Below are positions 7,492 through 16,385 of a DNA stretch of 43,665 bases, in pieces (position 1 is the stretch's first letter; every line of letters begins with the position of its first letter). Location of the stretch: contig CANNBP010000026.1 of NCBI GenBank assembly GCA_947502885.1, positions 1-43,665 of the forward strand, read 5' to 3'. The DNA comes from an uncultured Aquimarina sp. (lineage in GTDB: Bacteria; Bacteroidota; Bacteroidia; Flavobacteriales; Flavobacteriaceae). The position numbers were made by a program, and so were the translations under genes. Under the pieces are notes generated by a model. That model was not told where the DNA came from and ran no database searches. It saw nothing but the letters and a program-made list of their open reading frames with translations.

Positions 7492-9363
7492 CTATCTTCC
7501 CATATAAACTAATAATACAGAAATATCACTTGGTGATACACCACTTATTCTTGACGCTTGAGAAATTGTAGCCGGTCTAATCTTGCTCATCTTTTCACAA
7601 GCCTCAAATGATAATGATTTTAATTTTGTATAATCAAAATCCTTTGGGATTTTTAAATCTTCTAGTCTATTTAATTTATCCGCATTATTTTTTTCCTTCT
7701 CAATATATCCAGAATATTTAACTTGAATTTCTGCTTGTTCTAAAACTTCCTTATCCAAATTATTATCTATGATATATTTTTCAACTTTTTTAAAACGTCT
7801 AACATCCTCTAAAGTAATTTGTGGTCGTGAGAATATTTTAAACATTTTACCACTTTGTTTTATAGGCGAAGAGTTTTTGTTTTCCAAAACCGGGTTTGCT
7901 TCTTCTGGTGTTACGCTAGTATCTTTAAAAAATTCAACAAAGGCATTTGACTTCTGATTCTTTTCATCCATTCTTTTCATTCTCTCTTCTGATGCCAATC
8001 CCATATCATATGCTTTTGGTGTTAATCTAAAATCAGCATTATCTTGTCTTAACAATGTTCTATACTCTGCACGAGATGTAAACATTCTATAAGGCTCTTC
8101 TGTTCCTTTGGTAATTAAATCATCTATAAGAACTCCAATATAAGCTTCACTTCTTTTTAAAATAAAAGATTCTTTTTCTTTTACTTTTAAAGCAGCATTC
8201 ATTCCTGCCATCAAACCTTGCGAAGCAGCTTCTTCATATCCTGTCGTTCCATTAATTTGTCCAGCAAAAAACAAACCAGAAACCAATTTGGTTTCTAATG
8301 TGTGTGTCAATTGTGTGGGTGGAAAATAATCATACTCGATTGCGTAACCCGGTCTAAAGAATTTAACGTTCTCAAATCCTGCTACAGATTTCAAAGCTTT
8401 AAACTGCACATCTTCTGGTAAAGAAGTAGAAAACCCGTTTACATATACTTCTACAGTATTCCATCCTTCTGGTTCTACAAAAAGTTGATGTCTGTCTTTA
8501 TCAGCAAATCTATTAATCTTATCTTCTATAGATGGGCAATATCTCGGACCAATACTTTTAATACTTCCATTAAACATTGGCGAACGATCAAAACCTTCTC
8601 TTAACAAATTATGAACCTCTTCTGAAGTATAGGTCATAAAACATGACCTCTGCTTAGTAAGTGGTTTGGTTAAATTTGAATAGCTAAATTTTTCGGGTTG
8701 TTCATCTCCTGGCTGTTCAATCATCTTCGAAAAATCTAATGATCGTCCATCAACTCTTGGAGGCGTTCCTGTTTTCATTCTTCCAGATTCAAAACCAAAA
8801 TCTATCAACTGTTCAGTTATTCCTGTAGCAGCTTTTTCTCCCGCTCTACCTCCTCCAAACTGTTTTTCTCCAATATGAATCAAACCATTCAAAAAGGTTC
8901 CATTTGTAAGTACTACCGTCTTTGCTTTTATTTCTATCCCAAGAGAAGTTTTAACACCCTTTACTTTTCCATTCTTTACAACAAGACCACTCACCATTTC
9001 TTGATAAAAATCCAAGTTCTCGGTTTGCTCCAAAAGCATTCTCCATTCTTCGGCAAAACGCATTCTATCACTTTGCACTCTTGGGCTCCACATTGCAGGT
9101 CCTTTAGATTTATTCAACATCTTAAATTGAATAGCGGTACGATCACTTACAACACCACTATATCCTCCTAACGCATCGATCTCTCTTACTATCTGTCCTT
9201 TTGCAATTCCTCCCATAGCAGGGTTACAACTCATTTGTGCTATGTTTTGCAAATTCATTGTAATCAACAATGTGCTACAACCCAAATTGGCTGCTGCCGC
9301 AGCTGCTTCACTTCCTGCATGACCACCCCCAACTACTATAACATCATATTCAATATCAAACAT
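7492..9363 (-). CDS. mnmG: tRNA uridine-5-carboxymethylaminomethyl modification enzyme MnmG (GidA)
   Basis: The protein has 623 residues, the usual length. The FAD-binding Rossmann motif is at residues 12-17 (VVGGGHAGSEAA), followed by family motifs MSCNPAMGGIAKG, GGRAGEKAATGI, RMKTGTPPRVDGRS and PGYAIEYDYFPP. With MnmE, MnmG installs the carboxymethylaminomethyl group on U34 of tRNAs that read NNA/NNG codons. The C-terminal region carries the helical MnmE-interaction part (PATISQASRISGVSPSDISVLL). It is preceded by ybeY with a 48-bp gap that holds one parS-like site; a second such site lies in the last codons of ybeY. Location of gidA near the origin and par loci is common in bacteria and fits the rest of this window. 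Confidence 0.97.
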   Translation of the reverse strand: MFDIEYDVIVVGGGHAGSEAAAAAANLGCSTLLITMNLQNIAQMSCNPAMGGIAKGQIVREIDALGGYSGVVSDRTAIQFKMLNKSKGPAMWSPRVQSDRMRFAEEWRMLLEQTENLDFYQEMVSGLVVKNGKVKGVKTSLGIEIKAKTVVLTNGTFLNGLIHIGEKQFGGGRAGEKAATGITEQLIDFGFESGRMKTGTPPRVDGRSLDFSKMIEQPGDEQPEKFSYSNLTKPLTKQRSCFMTYTSEEVHNLLREGFDRSPMFNGSIKSIGPRYCPSIEDKINRFADKDRHQLFVEPEGWNTVEVYVNGFSTSLPEDVQFKALKSVAGFENVKFFRPGYAIEYDYFPPTQLTHTLETKLVSGLFFAGQINGTTGYEEAASQGLMAGMNAALKVKEKESFILKRSEAYIGVLIDDLITKGTEEPYRMFTSRAEYRTLLRQDNADFRLTPKAYDMGLASEERMKRMDEKNQKSNAFVEFFKDTSVTPEEANPVLENKNSSPIKQSGKMFKIFSRPQITLEDVRRFKKVEKYIIDNNLDKEVLEQAEIQVKYSGYIEKEKNNADKLNRLEDLKIPKDFDYTKLKSLSFEACEKMSKIRPATISQASRISGVSPSDISVLLVYMGR

Positions 9364-9375
9364 ATTTTCTTCTAT

Positions 9376-9391
9376 TGTTCCACGTGGAACA
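9376..9391. other. parS-like centromere site between ybeY and mnmG
   Basis: The sequence is TGTTCCACGTGGAACA, a perfect 16-bp palindrome that matches the parS pattern. It lies 12 bp upstream of the mnmG start. Confidence 0.85.
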
Positions 9392-9411
9392 TCTTTTTAA
9401 AATTAAACAAA

Positions 9412-9831
9412 CTAATGTTCCACGTGGAACATTTTAAGTTTTTCATCTTCCTTTCGTGTCATAACCTTTTGCTCTTCATCAGTCTTATCCTTATATCCAC
9501 AAAAATGTAAGATACCATGTATAACTACCCTTCTTAATTCTTGATAAAAATCTACTTTAAATTCATCAGCATTCTCCTTAACCCTCTCCGTAGATATAAA
9601 AATATCTCCGTTTAATTGGTTACCTAAACCATTATCAAAACTTATAATATCGGTGTAAGTATCATGCTGCAAAAACTCTTGATTTATTTTTAAAAGATAT
9701 TTATCATCACAAAAAACATAACTTATTTCTCCAATATTTTTACCTTCGGAAGTAACAACGCTCTCTATCCAAGAGATTAATTTTTGTTTATCTTCTAGTA
9801 TGAATTCTGTTTCGTAAAAAAAATTAATCAT
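9412..9831 (-). CDS. ybeY: Endoribonuclease/rRNA maturation factor YbeY
   Basis: The protein has 139 residues. It carries the UPF0054 core: TYTDIISFDNG, DIFISTERVKENA and the metal motif RRVVIHGILHFCGYKDKTDEEQ near residues 100-120. The usual third ligand in HGxLHLxGYDH is Asp here (GYKDK); I believe this is normal in Bacteroidetes but could not check. YbeY acts in 16S rRNA 3'-end maturation and ribosome quality control. The start overlaps the end of the upstream DUF4175 gene by 8 bp, so translation is probably coupled. The last six residues (MFHVEH) are encoded by a parS-like palindrome, so the C-terminus is shaped by a DNA site. Confidence 0.93.
   Translation of the reverse strand: MINFFYETEFILEDKQKLISWIESVVTSEGKNIGEISYVFCDDKYLLKINQEFLQHDTYTDIISFDNGLGNQLNGDIFISTERVKENADEFKVDFYQELRRVVIHGILHFCGYKDKTDEEQKVMTRKEDEKLKMFHVEH
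9416..9431. other. parS-like centromere site embedded in the 3' end of ybeY
   Basis: This is a second perfect copy of TGTTCCACGTGGAACA, whose centre is 40 bp from the copy at 9376. Read on the minus strand in frame it encodes FHVEH, just before the ybeY stop codon. Confidence 0.85.
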
Positions 9832-12800
9832 CCTTTGTCTTAAAATAATCTTGTACTTTTTGCTTGTAATTTTGCCGCAAAGGTAATACTTGTCTGTTTA
9901 ATATCTCAGTAGTATTAAAATATTGTTTTATCTTCTCTAACACTTCATTTTCATTTCCTTCATATTCCTTTCTATTACTCTTACTTTGTCTTTTTTCTTC
10001 TTGTCCTTGTTCAAAAGCAGCTTCTTTAAGTTTTAATAATTGATGCTTTATATCCTGCATTTTTCTTAAAGTTCCTTCATTAAAACCTTTTTCCAACAAC
10101 TCACTTTCTACTTCTTTCATTCTTCTAGAAAGGTTATTTGCAAAACCGTTTCGTGTACCTTCCTTTCTTATTTTATCATCTAGAGCATTTCGCAATTGTT
10201 GTTGCTGTTTATAAATTTCATACAACTCACCATTCATATCTTCACTCTCTACTTGTGATTTTCTTTCTCCATCTTTATTTCCACTTCCTTCCCCATTCTT
10301 TTTTGAGTCACCTTTTTTTCCACTCTTGCTTCCACCTTCTTTTTCTCCTTTACCTTTCTCAGATCCTTCTTTCTCTCCTCCTTCTTTGTTACCTCCTTCA
10401 GAATCTCCTCCATCCTTCTTGCCCTTCTTCTTTCCTTTATCGGCTCCATCCTTCATTTGTTCGTTTAATTCTTCTTGCTTCTTAATGATATCCGGTAGTT
10501 GAAATTCACCTTCTCCACTTTTTCCTTTTCCACTAGAAGCAGCCATACTATTTTGCATTTGATCTAATGTTCTACTTAATAAATATGCTAAATCATTTGA
10601 TCCTGTTATCGCGTATTGCTGATTTGCCGAACCTTGAATTACTTGATTTTCTGCTAACTTCTCAAGAGACTTATCAATATTAAATTCTATATCTGATAGC
10701 GTGTTTGTAACATTTTCTGTAATTTGAGGTGTTCTCAAAGCCAACGCATAAAGGCTATCGTCAATATGAATAAAGTTTTCTCTTAGTACACTTTGCTTTT
10801 TAAGTTTTGACGAATATCCAGGGTTCTCCATGTTGATCCCTTTAAATTCTTTCATTAAACTTTCTTGCGCCATAGAAAAATCAACCAGATTATCTAGTAC
10901 TTGTCTTAACATTTCCATATCCTCTTGCTGCTGTTCACCACCTGACATTTGCATTTGAGATCTCATATTACTTCCCATTTGCTTCATTTTTTGTGCAGCA
11001 TTTTTTTGGTTCTTCTTTGCGTCAGACTTATTATTCTTTTCTAAATTATCGCTAGCCTCTTTTTGTTCTTCATTAATTTCATTTTCATCTTCTTTCTTTT
11101 GATCCAAATTCATTGGCTTCTTTAAGCCTTTGTTTTCTTTTCTTAGATCTTCCATTTGCTTCTGAAACTCTTCAAACTGTTTATTCAGTTCATCTTGCTT
11201 TTCTTTAGTGTTTTCATTCTCTTCCTTTTCAGATAACTCCTCTTGCTTTCTTGCTAACTCATCTAATTCATTCGCCAATTTCTCATGCTTTTCTATAACA
11301 TAATATCGCTTTGTTAACTCTAATAACTGCTCTAAGTTTTTCTTTATACTTTTATTCTCTTTCCCTAACTCCTCAAGTTTTTTTGTTAATTCCTCTTTCC
11401 TTACTTTATCCGATAATCTTTCAATTTCTTCTAACAGCTTTTCGTTCTTTTTTAACTTTTCCTGATTTCTTTCTAACCTTTCTTTTAATGCATCTTTAAA
11501 TGGTTCTTCCTCTTTCTTATCTTCTAATTGATCCAAATTATCCTTTAATTTTTTGGAAAAATCCTGCATCATCTTCTCCTGTTCCTTTTGCCTTTTTAGA
11601 AAATCCTCTAATTTCTTCTTATCATTAAAATCTAACCTCTTCTTTTCTTTTTGTATTTTACTTATACTTTTTAATTCTTCTTCTTGCTTTTTAAATTTAT
11701 CAAGAGATTTATCTAAGCCAGAAATTGTTTCATTTTGCTTTTGCAATAGTATGTTCTCTTGCTCTTCTTTTGTTCTTTTTCTAAAACCATAAACACTACT
11801 TTTTGTACTTTTAAAATTATGCAACCTATCGTTATCAAAAACTTCAAAATAAAACTCATAATTCACACCGTCTACCAGCTCTAAATTATTAGGAAAAGTA
11901 TATAGAAATTCATCAAAAACAGTCTTGTTGATAGTCATATTTTTAATCATAACCTCTGAAATATTATTTACATCATAGTAGACTAATCTTAATTTACTCA
12001 ATCCATAATCATCACTAACCTTACCAAAAAAATACATTGTTTGTGTATCCACAGAATCTACTTCAGACCTAAGATTTAATTCTGGATACTGGTCCTTTAT
12101 TACATTAAGACTGAAAGATAAATTGTCATAATTCTTAACATTTACATTAGAAGTTGTTATTTCATAATCCAAGTTTTGATATACATTCTTGTGATATAAA
12201 AAATCGGCATCATTTTTGATGAAAGCCACCGTAGTATCCTTAATTTTTAATTCTACACTCTCTGTATTTCTTGTATGCACCACCCAACTAACTTTTGTTC
12301 CCTCTGGAATTGTTGCATTACCCGAGCTTTTTAAAGTTTCATTCTTCTTTTGAGTATAATTAGGATAATCCAATTTCATTTCAAAATCTAATAATGCTGG
12401 AATTTTAACTACATTCAAATCATACTCTTTAGATCTAATTCCATTTGCATCAATAACAAACTCTATTGATTTTTTTGGTTGAACAAAAACATATTCAAAC
12501 TCTCCTATACCTATATTTTTTAAATAATAGATTTCGTCATTATAAGTAATCGTAGCATTTTCAGGAATGACCTCACCAGCAGTTCTAATCTTTAAAACAT
12601 AGTCCTTATTTTCTAATGCATTCAAATCTTTATTGACCACAAAAAACTGAAATGGAGCCGGTGGTTGATAAGCAACTTCATAATTAACCACTCTCTTATA
12701 GCTATCAGAAATCCAATCTGTTTTATTTAGGATAAACAAAACTGCTATAATCACAGTTGGTATCGCCGCATATTTCAGGTATTTTATATTCTTCTTAAAA

Positions 12801-13234
12801 TTAATAGCAAGTTTAAAAGGTATTGGTTTAAGCTGTGAAGATTTTTGTTCTATACTAGCTAACAATAATTGTGAAGAAGAATTGCTCTCTCCTAGCTGTA
12901 ATAGATTTAGAAGTTTATCATTAACCTCTGGAAAATGTGCTCCAATTATATTTGAAGCTTTTTTATAATCAATCCCTCTTGTTAATTTCAATAATTTTGC
13001 AAATGGTACAAAAATAAATCTTACCAATAGAGTAACTTCAACAATAATAAAAAGCCAGAATAAAATAGTTCTTCCTAACCTATTCAGCCAAAGAAAATTC
13101 TCTATTAAAAGTGTTAATAAAAAATACAATACCCCTATCGTAAAAAAAAGTATAATACCTTTAATTAGCTCACTGATATAATACTTTCGTATAAATTGTT
13201 CAAGTTTAGTTTTAATGAATTGAAAATTCTCCAT
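9824..13234 (-). CDS. DUF4175-family large membrane/coiled-coil protein
   Basis: The protein has 1136 residues. The N-terminus has two membrane helices (about 20-45 and 53-75) and a third at about 150-167 (YAAIPTVIIAVLFIL). A beta-rich extracytoplasmic region follows to about 470. Next is a very long charged coiled coil (about 480-720; QEKMMQDFSKKLKDNL and similar), a Met/Gln-rich stretch, and a low-complexity Gly/Lys/Glu/Ser region (about 925-1000). The end is again helical (QYFNTTEILNRQVLPLRQNY). This is the layout of the DUF4175 proteins of Bacteroidetes, whose function is not established. It is the first gene of an apparent operon with ybeY (8-bp overlap) and mnmG. Placement with rRNA and tRNA enzymes may reflect conserved synteny rather than a shared role. 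Confidence 0.88.
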   Translation of the reverse strand: MENFQFIKTKLEQFIRKYYISELIKGIILFFTIGVLYFLLTLLIENFLWLNRLGRTILFWLFIIVEVTLLVRFIFVPFAKLLKLTRGIDYKKASNIIGAHFPEVNDKLLNLLQLGESNSSSQLLLASIEQKSSQLKPIPFKLAINFKKNIKYLKYAAIPTVIIAVLFILNKTDWISDSYKRVVNYEVAYQPPAPFQFFVVNKDLNALENKDYVLKIRTAGEVIPENATITYNDEIYYLKNIGIGEFEYVFVQPKKSIEFVIDANGIRSKEYDLNVVKIPALLDFEMKLDYPNYTQKKNETLKSSGNATIPEGTKVSWVVHTRNTESVELKIKDTTVAFIKNDADFLYHKNVYQNLDYEITTSNVNVKNYDNLSFSLNVIKDQYPELNLRSEVDSVDTQTMYFFGKVSDDYGLSKLRLVYYDVNNISEVMIKNMTINKTVFDEFLYTFPNNLELVDGVNYEFYFEVFDNDRLHNFKSTKSSVYGFRKRTKEEQENILLQKQNETISGLDKSLDKFKKQEEELKSISKIQKEKKRLDFNDKKKLEDFLKRQKEQEKMMQDFSKKLKDNLDQLEDKKEEEPFKDALKERLERNQEKLKKNEKLLEEIERLSDKVRKEELTKKLEELGKENKSIKKNLEQLLELTKRYYVIEKHEKLANELDELARKQEELSEKEENENTKEKQDELNKQFEEFQKQMEDLRKENKGLKKPMNLDQKKEDENEINEEQKEASDNLEKNNKSDAKKNQKNAAQKMKQMGSNMRSQMQMSGGEQQQEDMEMLRQVLDNLVDFSMAQESLMKEFKGINMENPGYSSKLKKQSVLRENFIHIDDSLYALALRTPQITENVTNTLSDIEFNIDKSLEKLAENQVIQGSANQQYAITGSNDLAYLLSRTLDQMQNSMAASSGKGKSGEGEFQLPDIIKKQEELNEQMKDGADKGKKKGKKDGGDSEGGNKEGGEKEGSEKGKGEKEGGSKSGKKGDSKKNGEGSGNKDGERKSQVESEDMNGELYEIYKQQQQLRNALDDKIRKEGTRNGFANNLSRRMKEVESELLEKGFNEGTLRKMQDIKHQLLKLKEAAFEQGQEEKRQSKSNRKEYEGNENEVLEKIKQYFNTTEILNRQVLPLRQNYKQKVQDYFKTKDD

Positions 13235-13335
13235 ATGAAAAGTGCACTTTATTCCTTACCTTCTAAAACTACAATTTTATTTTCAATAGAATTGTTATAT
13301 TTATTATAATTCAATCATCTAGTAAACAATGTGTT

Positions 13336-14385
13336 ATGAAAGATTTAAAATACCTATGCGCTTATACAGTACCACTAATGGCACTAATCGGCCATTTACA
13401 GTTAGGGGTTTATACATATCTTACTCCTATTTATGCATTCATATGTATTCCGTTACTAGAATTACTGACACCATCATCTTCACAAAATTTTGATAATGAA
13501 ACCAAACTATCCAAAAGCAAAAAAAAGATCTTTGATTGGATGTTATACATTAACTTACCCATTGTATATGGTATTCTATTCTTAACATTATATACTGTAA
13601 CTACTCATACATTATCTACCTTTGAAACCATCGGGATAGTAATTTCTACGGGAATCGTTTTTGGTTCTAATGGTATTAATGTTGGCCACGAATTAGGTCA
13701 TCGTTTTACAAATGAACGTTTTTTAGGTAAAGCTTTATTTCTTCCTGCATTATACATGCATTTTTATGTTGAACATAACTATGGTCACCATCAAAATGTT
13801 GCTACTAAAAAAGATCCCGCAACTGCAAAATACAATCAACCTGTCTACCTTTTTTGGATAACTTCTTCTATTGGTCAATACATTAATGCATGGAAAACTC
13901 AAAATTTACTATTACAAAAACATAATGATTCCTTTATTTCTATAAAAAATGATATGTTCTGGTATCAAATCATAACCCTACTATACCTTTTTACCATCAC
14001 ATATTTCTTTGGATTTTTAGGTTTAAAAATAGCCATCCTTTCTGCACTAACCGGTTTTTTACTTTTAGAAACTGTTAATTATATAGAACATTATGGACTA
14101 TTAAGAGCCAAAACTTCTTCACACAGGTATGAACGTGTACAAGAAAAACACTCCTGGAATTCAAATCATACACTTGGTAGAATTATGTTATATGAGCTAA
14201 CACGACATAGTGATCACCATCATAGAGCTTCTAAAAAATATCAAGTTCTTGATCATCATGATCAAAGTCCGCAATTACCCTTTGGATATCCAACTTCGGT
14301 CGCACTTGCTTTAGTCCCACCCTTATGGTTCAAGGTAATGAATAAACGTGTTCCACGTGAAATGATAGCACTATCAAAATCATGA
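13336..14385 (+). CDS. AlkB-like alkane 1-monooxygenase / membrane di-iron hydroxylase
   Basis: The protein has 349 residues and is rich in membrane helices. It has the four His motifs of integral-membrane di-iron alkane hydroxylases: GHELGHR (about 117-123), EHNYGHHQN (about 145-153), NYIEHYG (about 247-253) and a LTRHSDHHH box (about 288-296). This set, including the NYxEHYG box, fits AlkB better than fatty-acid desaturases. AlkB oxidises the terminal carbon of alkanes using rubredoxin; no rubredoxin gene is seen nearby, so electrons must come from elsewhere. It is somewhat shorter than Pseudomonas AlkB (about 400 residues). The gene is divergent from the DUF4175 operon, and its 3' end contains a weak parS-like match. 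The substrate could be alkanes or other lipid chains. Confidence 0.88.
   Translation: MKDLKYLCAYTVPLMALIGHLQLGVYTYLTPIYAFICIPLLELLTPSSSQNFDNETKLSKSKKKIFDWMLYINLPIVYGILFLTLYTVTTHTLSTFETIGIVISTGIVFGSNGINVGHELGHRFTNERFLGKALFLPALYMHFYVEHNYGHHQNVATKKDPATAKYNQPVYLFWITSSIGQYINAWKTQNLLLQKHNDSFISIKNDMFWYQIITLLYLFTITYFFGFLGLKIAILSALTGFLLLETVNYIEHYGLLRAKTSSHRYERVQEKHSWNSNHTLGRIMLYELTRHSDHHHRASKKYQVLDHHDQSPQLPFGYPTSVALALVPPLWFKVMNKRVPREMIALSKS
14349..14364. other. Weak parS-like site in the 3' end of the alkB-like gene
   Basis: TGTTCCACGTGAAATG keeps the CCACGTG core and the left arm, but the last two bases of the right arm differ from either parS form. It could be a lower-affinity ParB site or chance within codons for VFHVKC-like reading frames. 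Confidence 0.4.
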
Positions 14386-14479
14386 TATAAAAATATATCA
14401 ACAAAGTACCTCTAGGTCCAACTAGATAATTAAACTTATCCTTATTATCAAAATGGTTTTACATCCCTATATAAGATTG

Positions 14480-14487
14480 TATCTTTG
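14480..14487 (+). promoter_or_regulatory. Candidate -7 box for gltX
   Basis: TATCTTTG matches TAnnTTTG and lies 38 bp before the gltX ATG. Confidence 0.5.
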
Positions 14488-14525
14488 CACTTATTTATTG
14501 CCATTAAAAGTTAAAGAACACAACC

Positions 14526-16037
14526 ATGACAAAAGATATTAGGGTACGTTTTGCACCAAGTCCTACTGGTCCACTTCATATAGGAGGTGTAAGAACAGCA
14601 TTATTTAATTATCTCTACGCAAAAAAACACAACGGAACTTTTATTTTAAGAATAGAAGACACCGATCAAAATAGATATGTACCTGGAGCCGAAAATTATA
14701 TACAAGACGCACTTAACTGGTGCATGATACCTTATGATGAAGGACCAGAAAAAGATGGAGGTTTTGGACCTTACAGACAAAGTGAACGTAAACACCTATA
14801 CCAAGAATATGCCGATCAACTCATTAAAGATGGTTATGCATACTACGCCTTTGATACCTCTGAAGAATTAGATGACTTAAGAAAATCACATGAAACAAAT
14901 GGTGAAACATTTGTTTATAACTGGAGCAATCGAACAAATTTAAACAACTCTCTTTCCTTAACAAACGAAGAAGTGAGTTCTAAAATTGATGCTGGTATAC
15001 CCTATGTAATTCGATTTAAAACTCCTACCAATGAAATTTTACAATTAAATGATGAGATTCGTGGAAAAATAAAAATCGATACTAACAACCTTGATGATAA
15101 AATCTTATTTAAAAGTGATGGTATGCCGACCTATCATCTTGCTAATATAGTCGATGATCATCTAATGAAAATTACACATGTTATACGAGGCGAAGAATGG
15201 TTACCATCTTTGGCTTTACATGTACTTTTGTATCGTTCTCTAGGTTGGGAAGCACCATCTTTTGCACATTTACCACTCATATTAAAACCTGTGGGTAAAG
15301 GTAAATTAAGTAAAAGAGATGGTGATAAAATGGGGTTTCCTGTATTTCCTTTACAATGGACCGACCCAAAGGATAATAGTGTCTCATCTGGCTATAGAGA
15401 AGATGGCTATTTACCTGAAGCAGTTGTTAATATGTTAGCTTTTTTAGGTTGGAATCCAGGAACAGAACAAGAACTTTTCTCCCTAGACCAATTGATAAAT
15501 GCTTTTGATTTAGGTAAAGTTAATAAAGCCGGAGCAAAATTTGATCCAGAGAAAACCAAGTGGTTTCAACAACAACATTTACAGCAGGCCGATATTACTA
15601 CATTAATAAATCAATTTGAAGTAATACTTTCTGAAAAGAATATTTCTACAACTGCTAATGTTCAACAAATCATCGAAACTGTAAAAGAAAGAGCAACATT
15701 TACTTCTGATTTATGGGATTTAACTTCTTTCTTTTTTATAGCACCTACATCTTATGATTCTAAAGCCATAAAAAAGGCATGGAAAGATGATACACCATCC
15801 TTGATGCATGAACTAACTCGAATACTAAATGATATTACCGATTTCTCTGAAACCAACGTAGCATCAATAGTAAAAGGATGGATTACGGCAAAAGAAATTG
15901 GATTTGGTAAAATAATGATGCCTTTAAGAATAGCTTTGGTTGGTTCTTTACAAGGACCGGATTTGTTTTTAATAGCATCAATCATAGGAAAAGAAGAAAC
16001 TATAAAAAGAATTAAAGATACTATAGAACGTAATTAG
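14526..16037 (+). CDS. gltX: Glutamyl-tRNA synthetase
   Basis: The protein has 503 residues, normal for the class Ic family. The HIGH motif is in APSPTGPLHIGGVRTALFNY (His18), and the KMSKS equivalent is KLSKRDG at about 259-265. Binding-pocket phrases RIEDTDQ and RGEEWLPS are present. The enzyme charges tRNA-Glu in the cytoplasm. Since glnS is also in this window, tRNA-Gln is probably charged directly and this enzyme is probably discriminating. It has its own promoter candidate and a strong terminator, so it is likely monocistronic. Confidence 0.97.
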   Translation: MTKDIRVRFAPSPTGPLHIGGVRTALFNYLYAKKHNGTFILRIEDTDQNRYVPGAENYIQDALNWCMIPYDEGPEKDGGFGPYRQSERKHLYQEYADQLIKDGYAYYAFDTSEELDDLRKSHETNGETFVYNWSNRTNLNNSLSLTNEEVSSKIDAGIPYVIRFKTPTNEILQLNDEIRGKIKIDTNNLDDKILFKSDGMPTYHLANIVDDHLMKITHVIRGEEWLPSLALHVLLYRSLGWEAPSFAHLPLILKPVGKGKLSKRDGDKMGFPVFPLQWTDPKDNSVSSGYREDGYLPEAVVNMLAFLGWNPGTEQELFSLDQLINAFDLGKVNKAGAKFDPEKTKWFQQQHLQQADITTLINQFEVILSEKNISTTANVQQIIETVKERATFTSDLWDLTSFFFIAPTSYDSKAIKKAWKDDTPSLMHELTRILNDITDFSETNVASIVKGWITAKEIGFGKIMMPLRIALVGSLQGPDLFLIASIIGKEETIKRIKDTIERN

Positions 16038-16061
16038 GTACTTCCCTTCTACCCTATATTT

Positions 16062-16102
16062 ATAAGCACGACTATCATATATTTTAGTCGTGCTTATTTT
16101 TT
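16062..16102 (+). terminator. Rho-independent terminator after gltX
   Basis: A 13-bp stem (ATAAGCACGACTA at 16062-16074, TAGTCGTGCTTAT at 16085-16097) is followed by a T-run. It starts about 25 bp after the gltX stop. Confidence 0.88.
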
Positions 16103-16161
16103 ATGTTGTAACATATTTCAAACTTCTGACACTTATATAGTACATCAACACTCATCAAATT

Positions 16162-16329
16162 ATGACAAAACAGTACAAAGTACTTAAAGTATCCAGTAAT
16201 TGGTCTTTAGAAAAACTAAGATTAAAAATTGAAGAAACCTTGAATTCATATTCTAGACAAGGTTGGGAACTAGCATCTATAAATTATATAGATGGAACCT
16301 ATGCTGCATTAATAACTATATTTAAGTAA
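16162..16329 (+). CDS. Small DUF4177-like protein (55 residues)
   Basis: The ATG at 16162 gives MTKQYKVLKV, then a helical stretch, then YSRQGWELASINYIDG, ending LITIFK. The order is a strand starting with YKV, a helix ending in 'LNxYxxxGWEL', and a final strand ending in FK. This is the usual pattern of DUF4177 single-domain proteins, whose function is unknown. It follows the gltX terminator and ends 56 bp before the SPFH gene, with which it may be cotranscribed. Its coding potential is supported by the conserved GWEL motif rather than by length. Confidence 0.75.
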   Translation: MTKQYKVLKVSSNWSLEKLRLKIEETLNSYSRQGWELASINYIDGTYAALITIFK

Positions 16330-16385
16330 AAATTAATTAGTACATTCAAATATCATTAAATTTCTAACTTTCAAAATAAACAACA

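Noticed and set aside
10138..11792. Several frames on both strands within the DUF4175 gene
   Set aside because: They arise from the Lys/Glu-rich coiled coil and low-complexity segment, lack starts with context, and have no recognisable domain.
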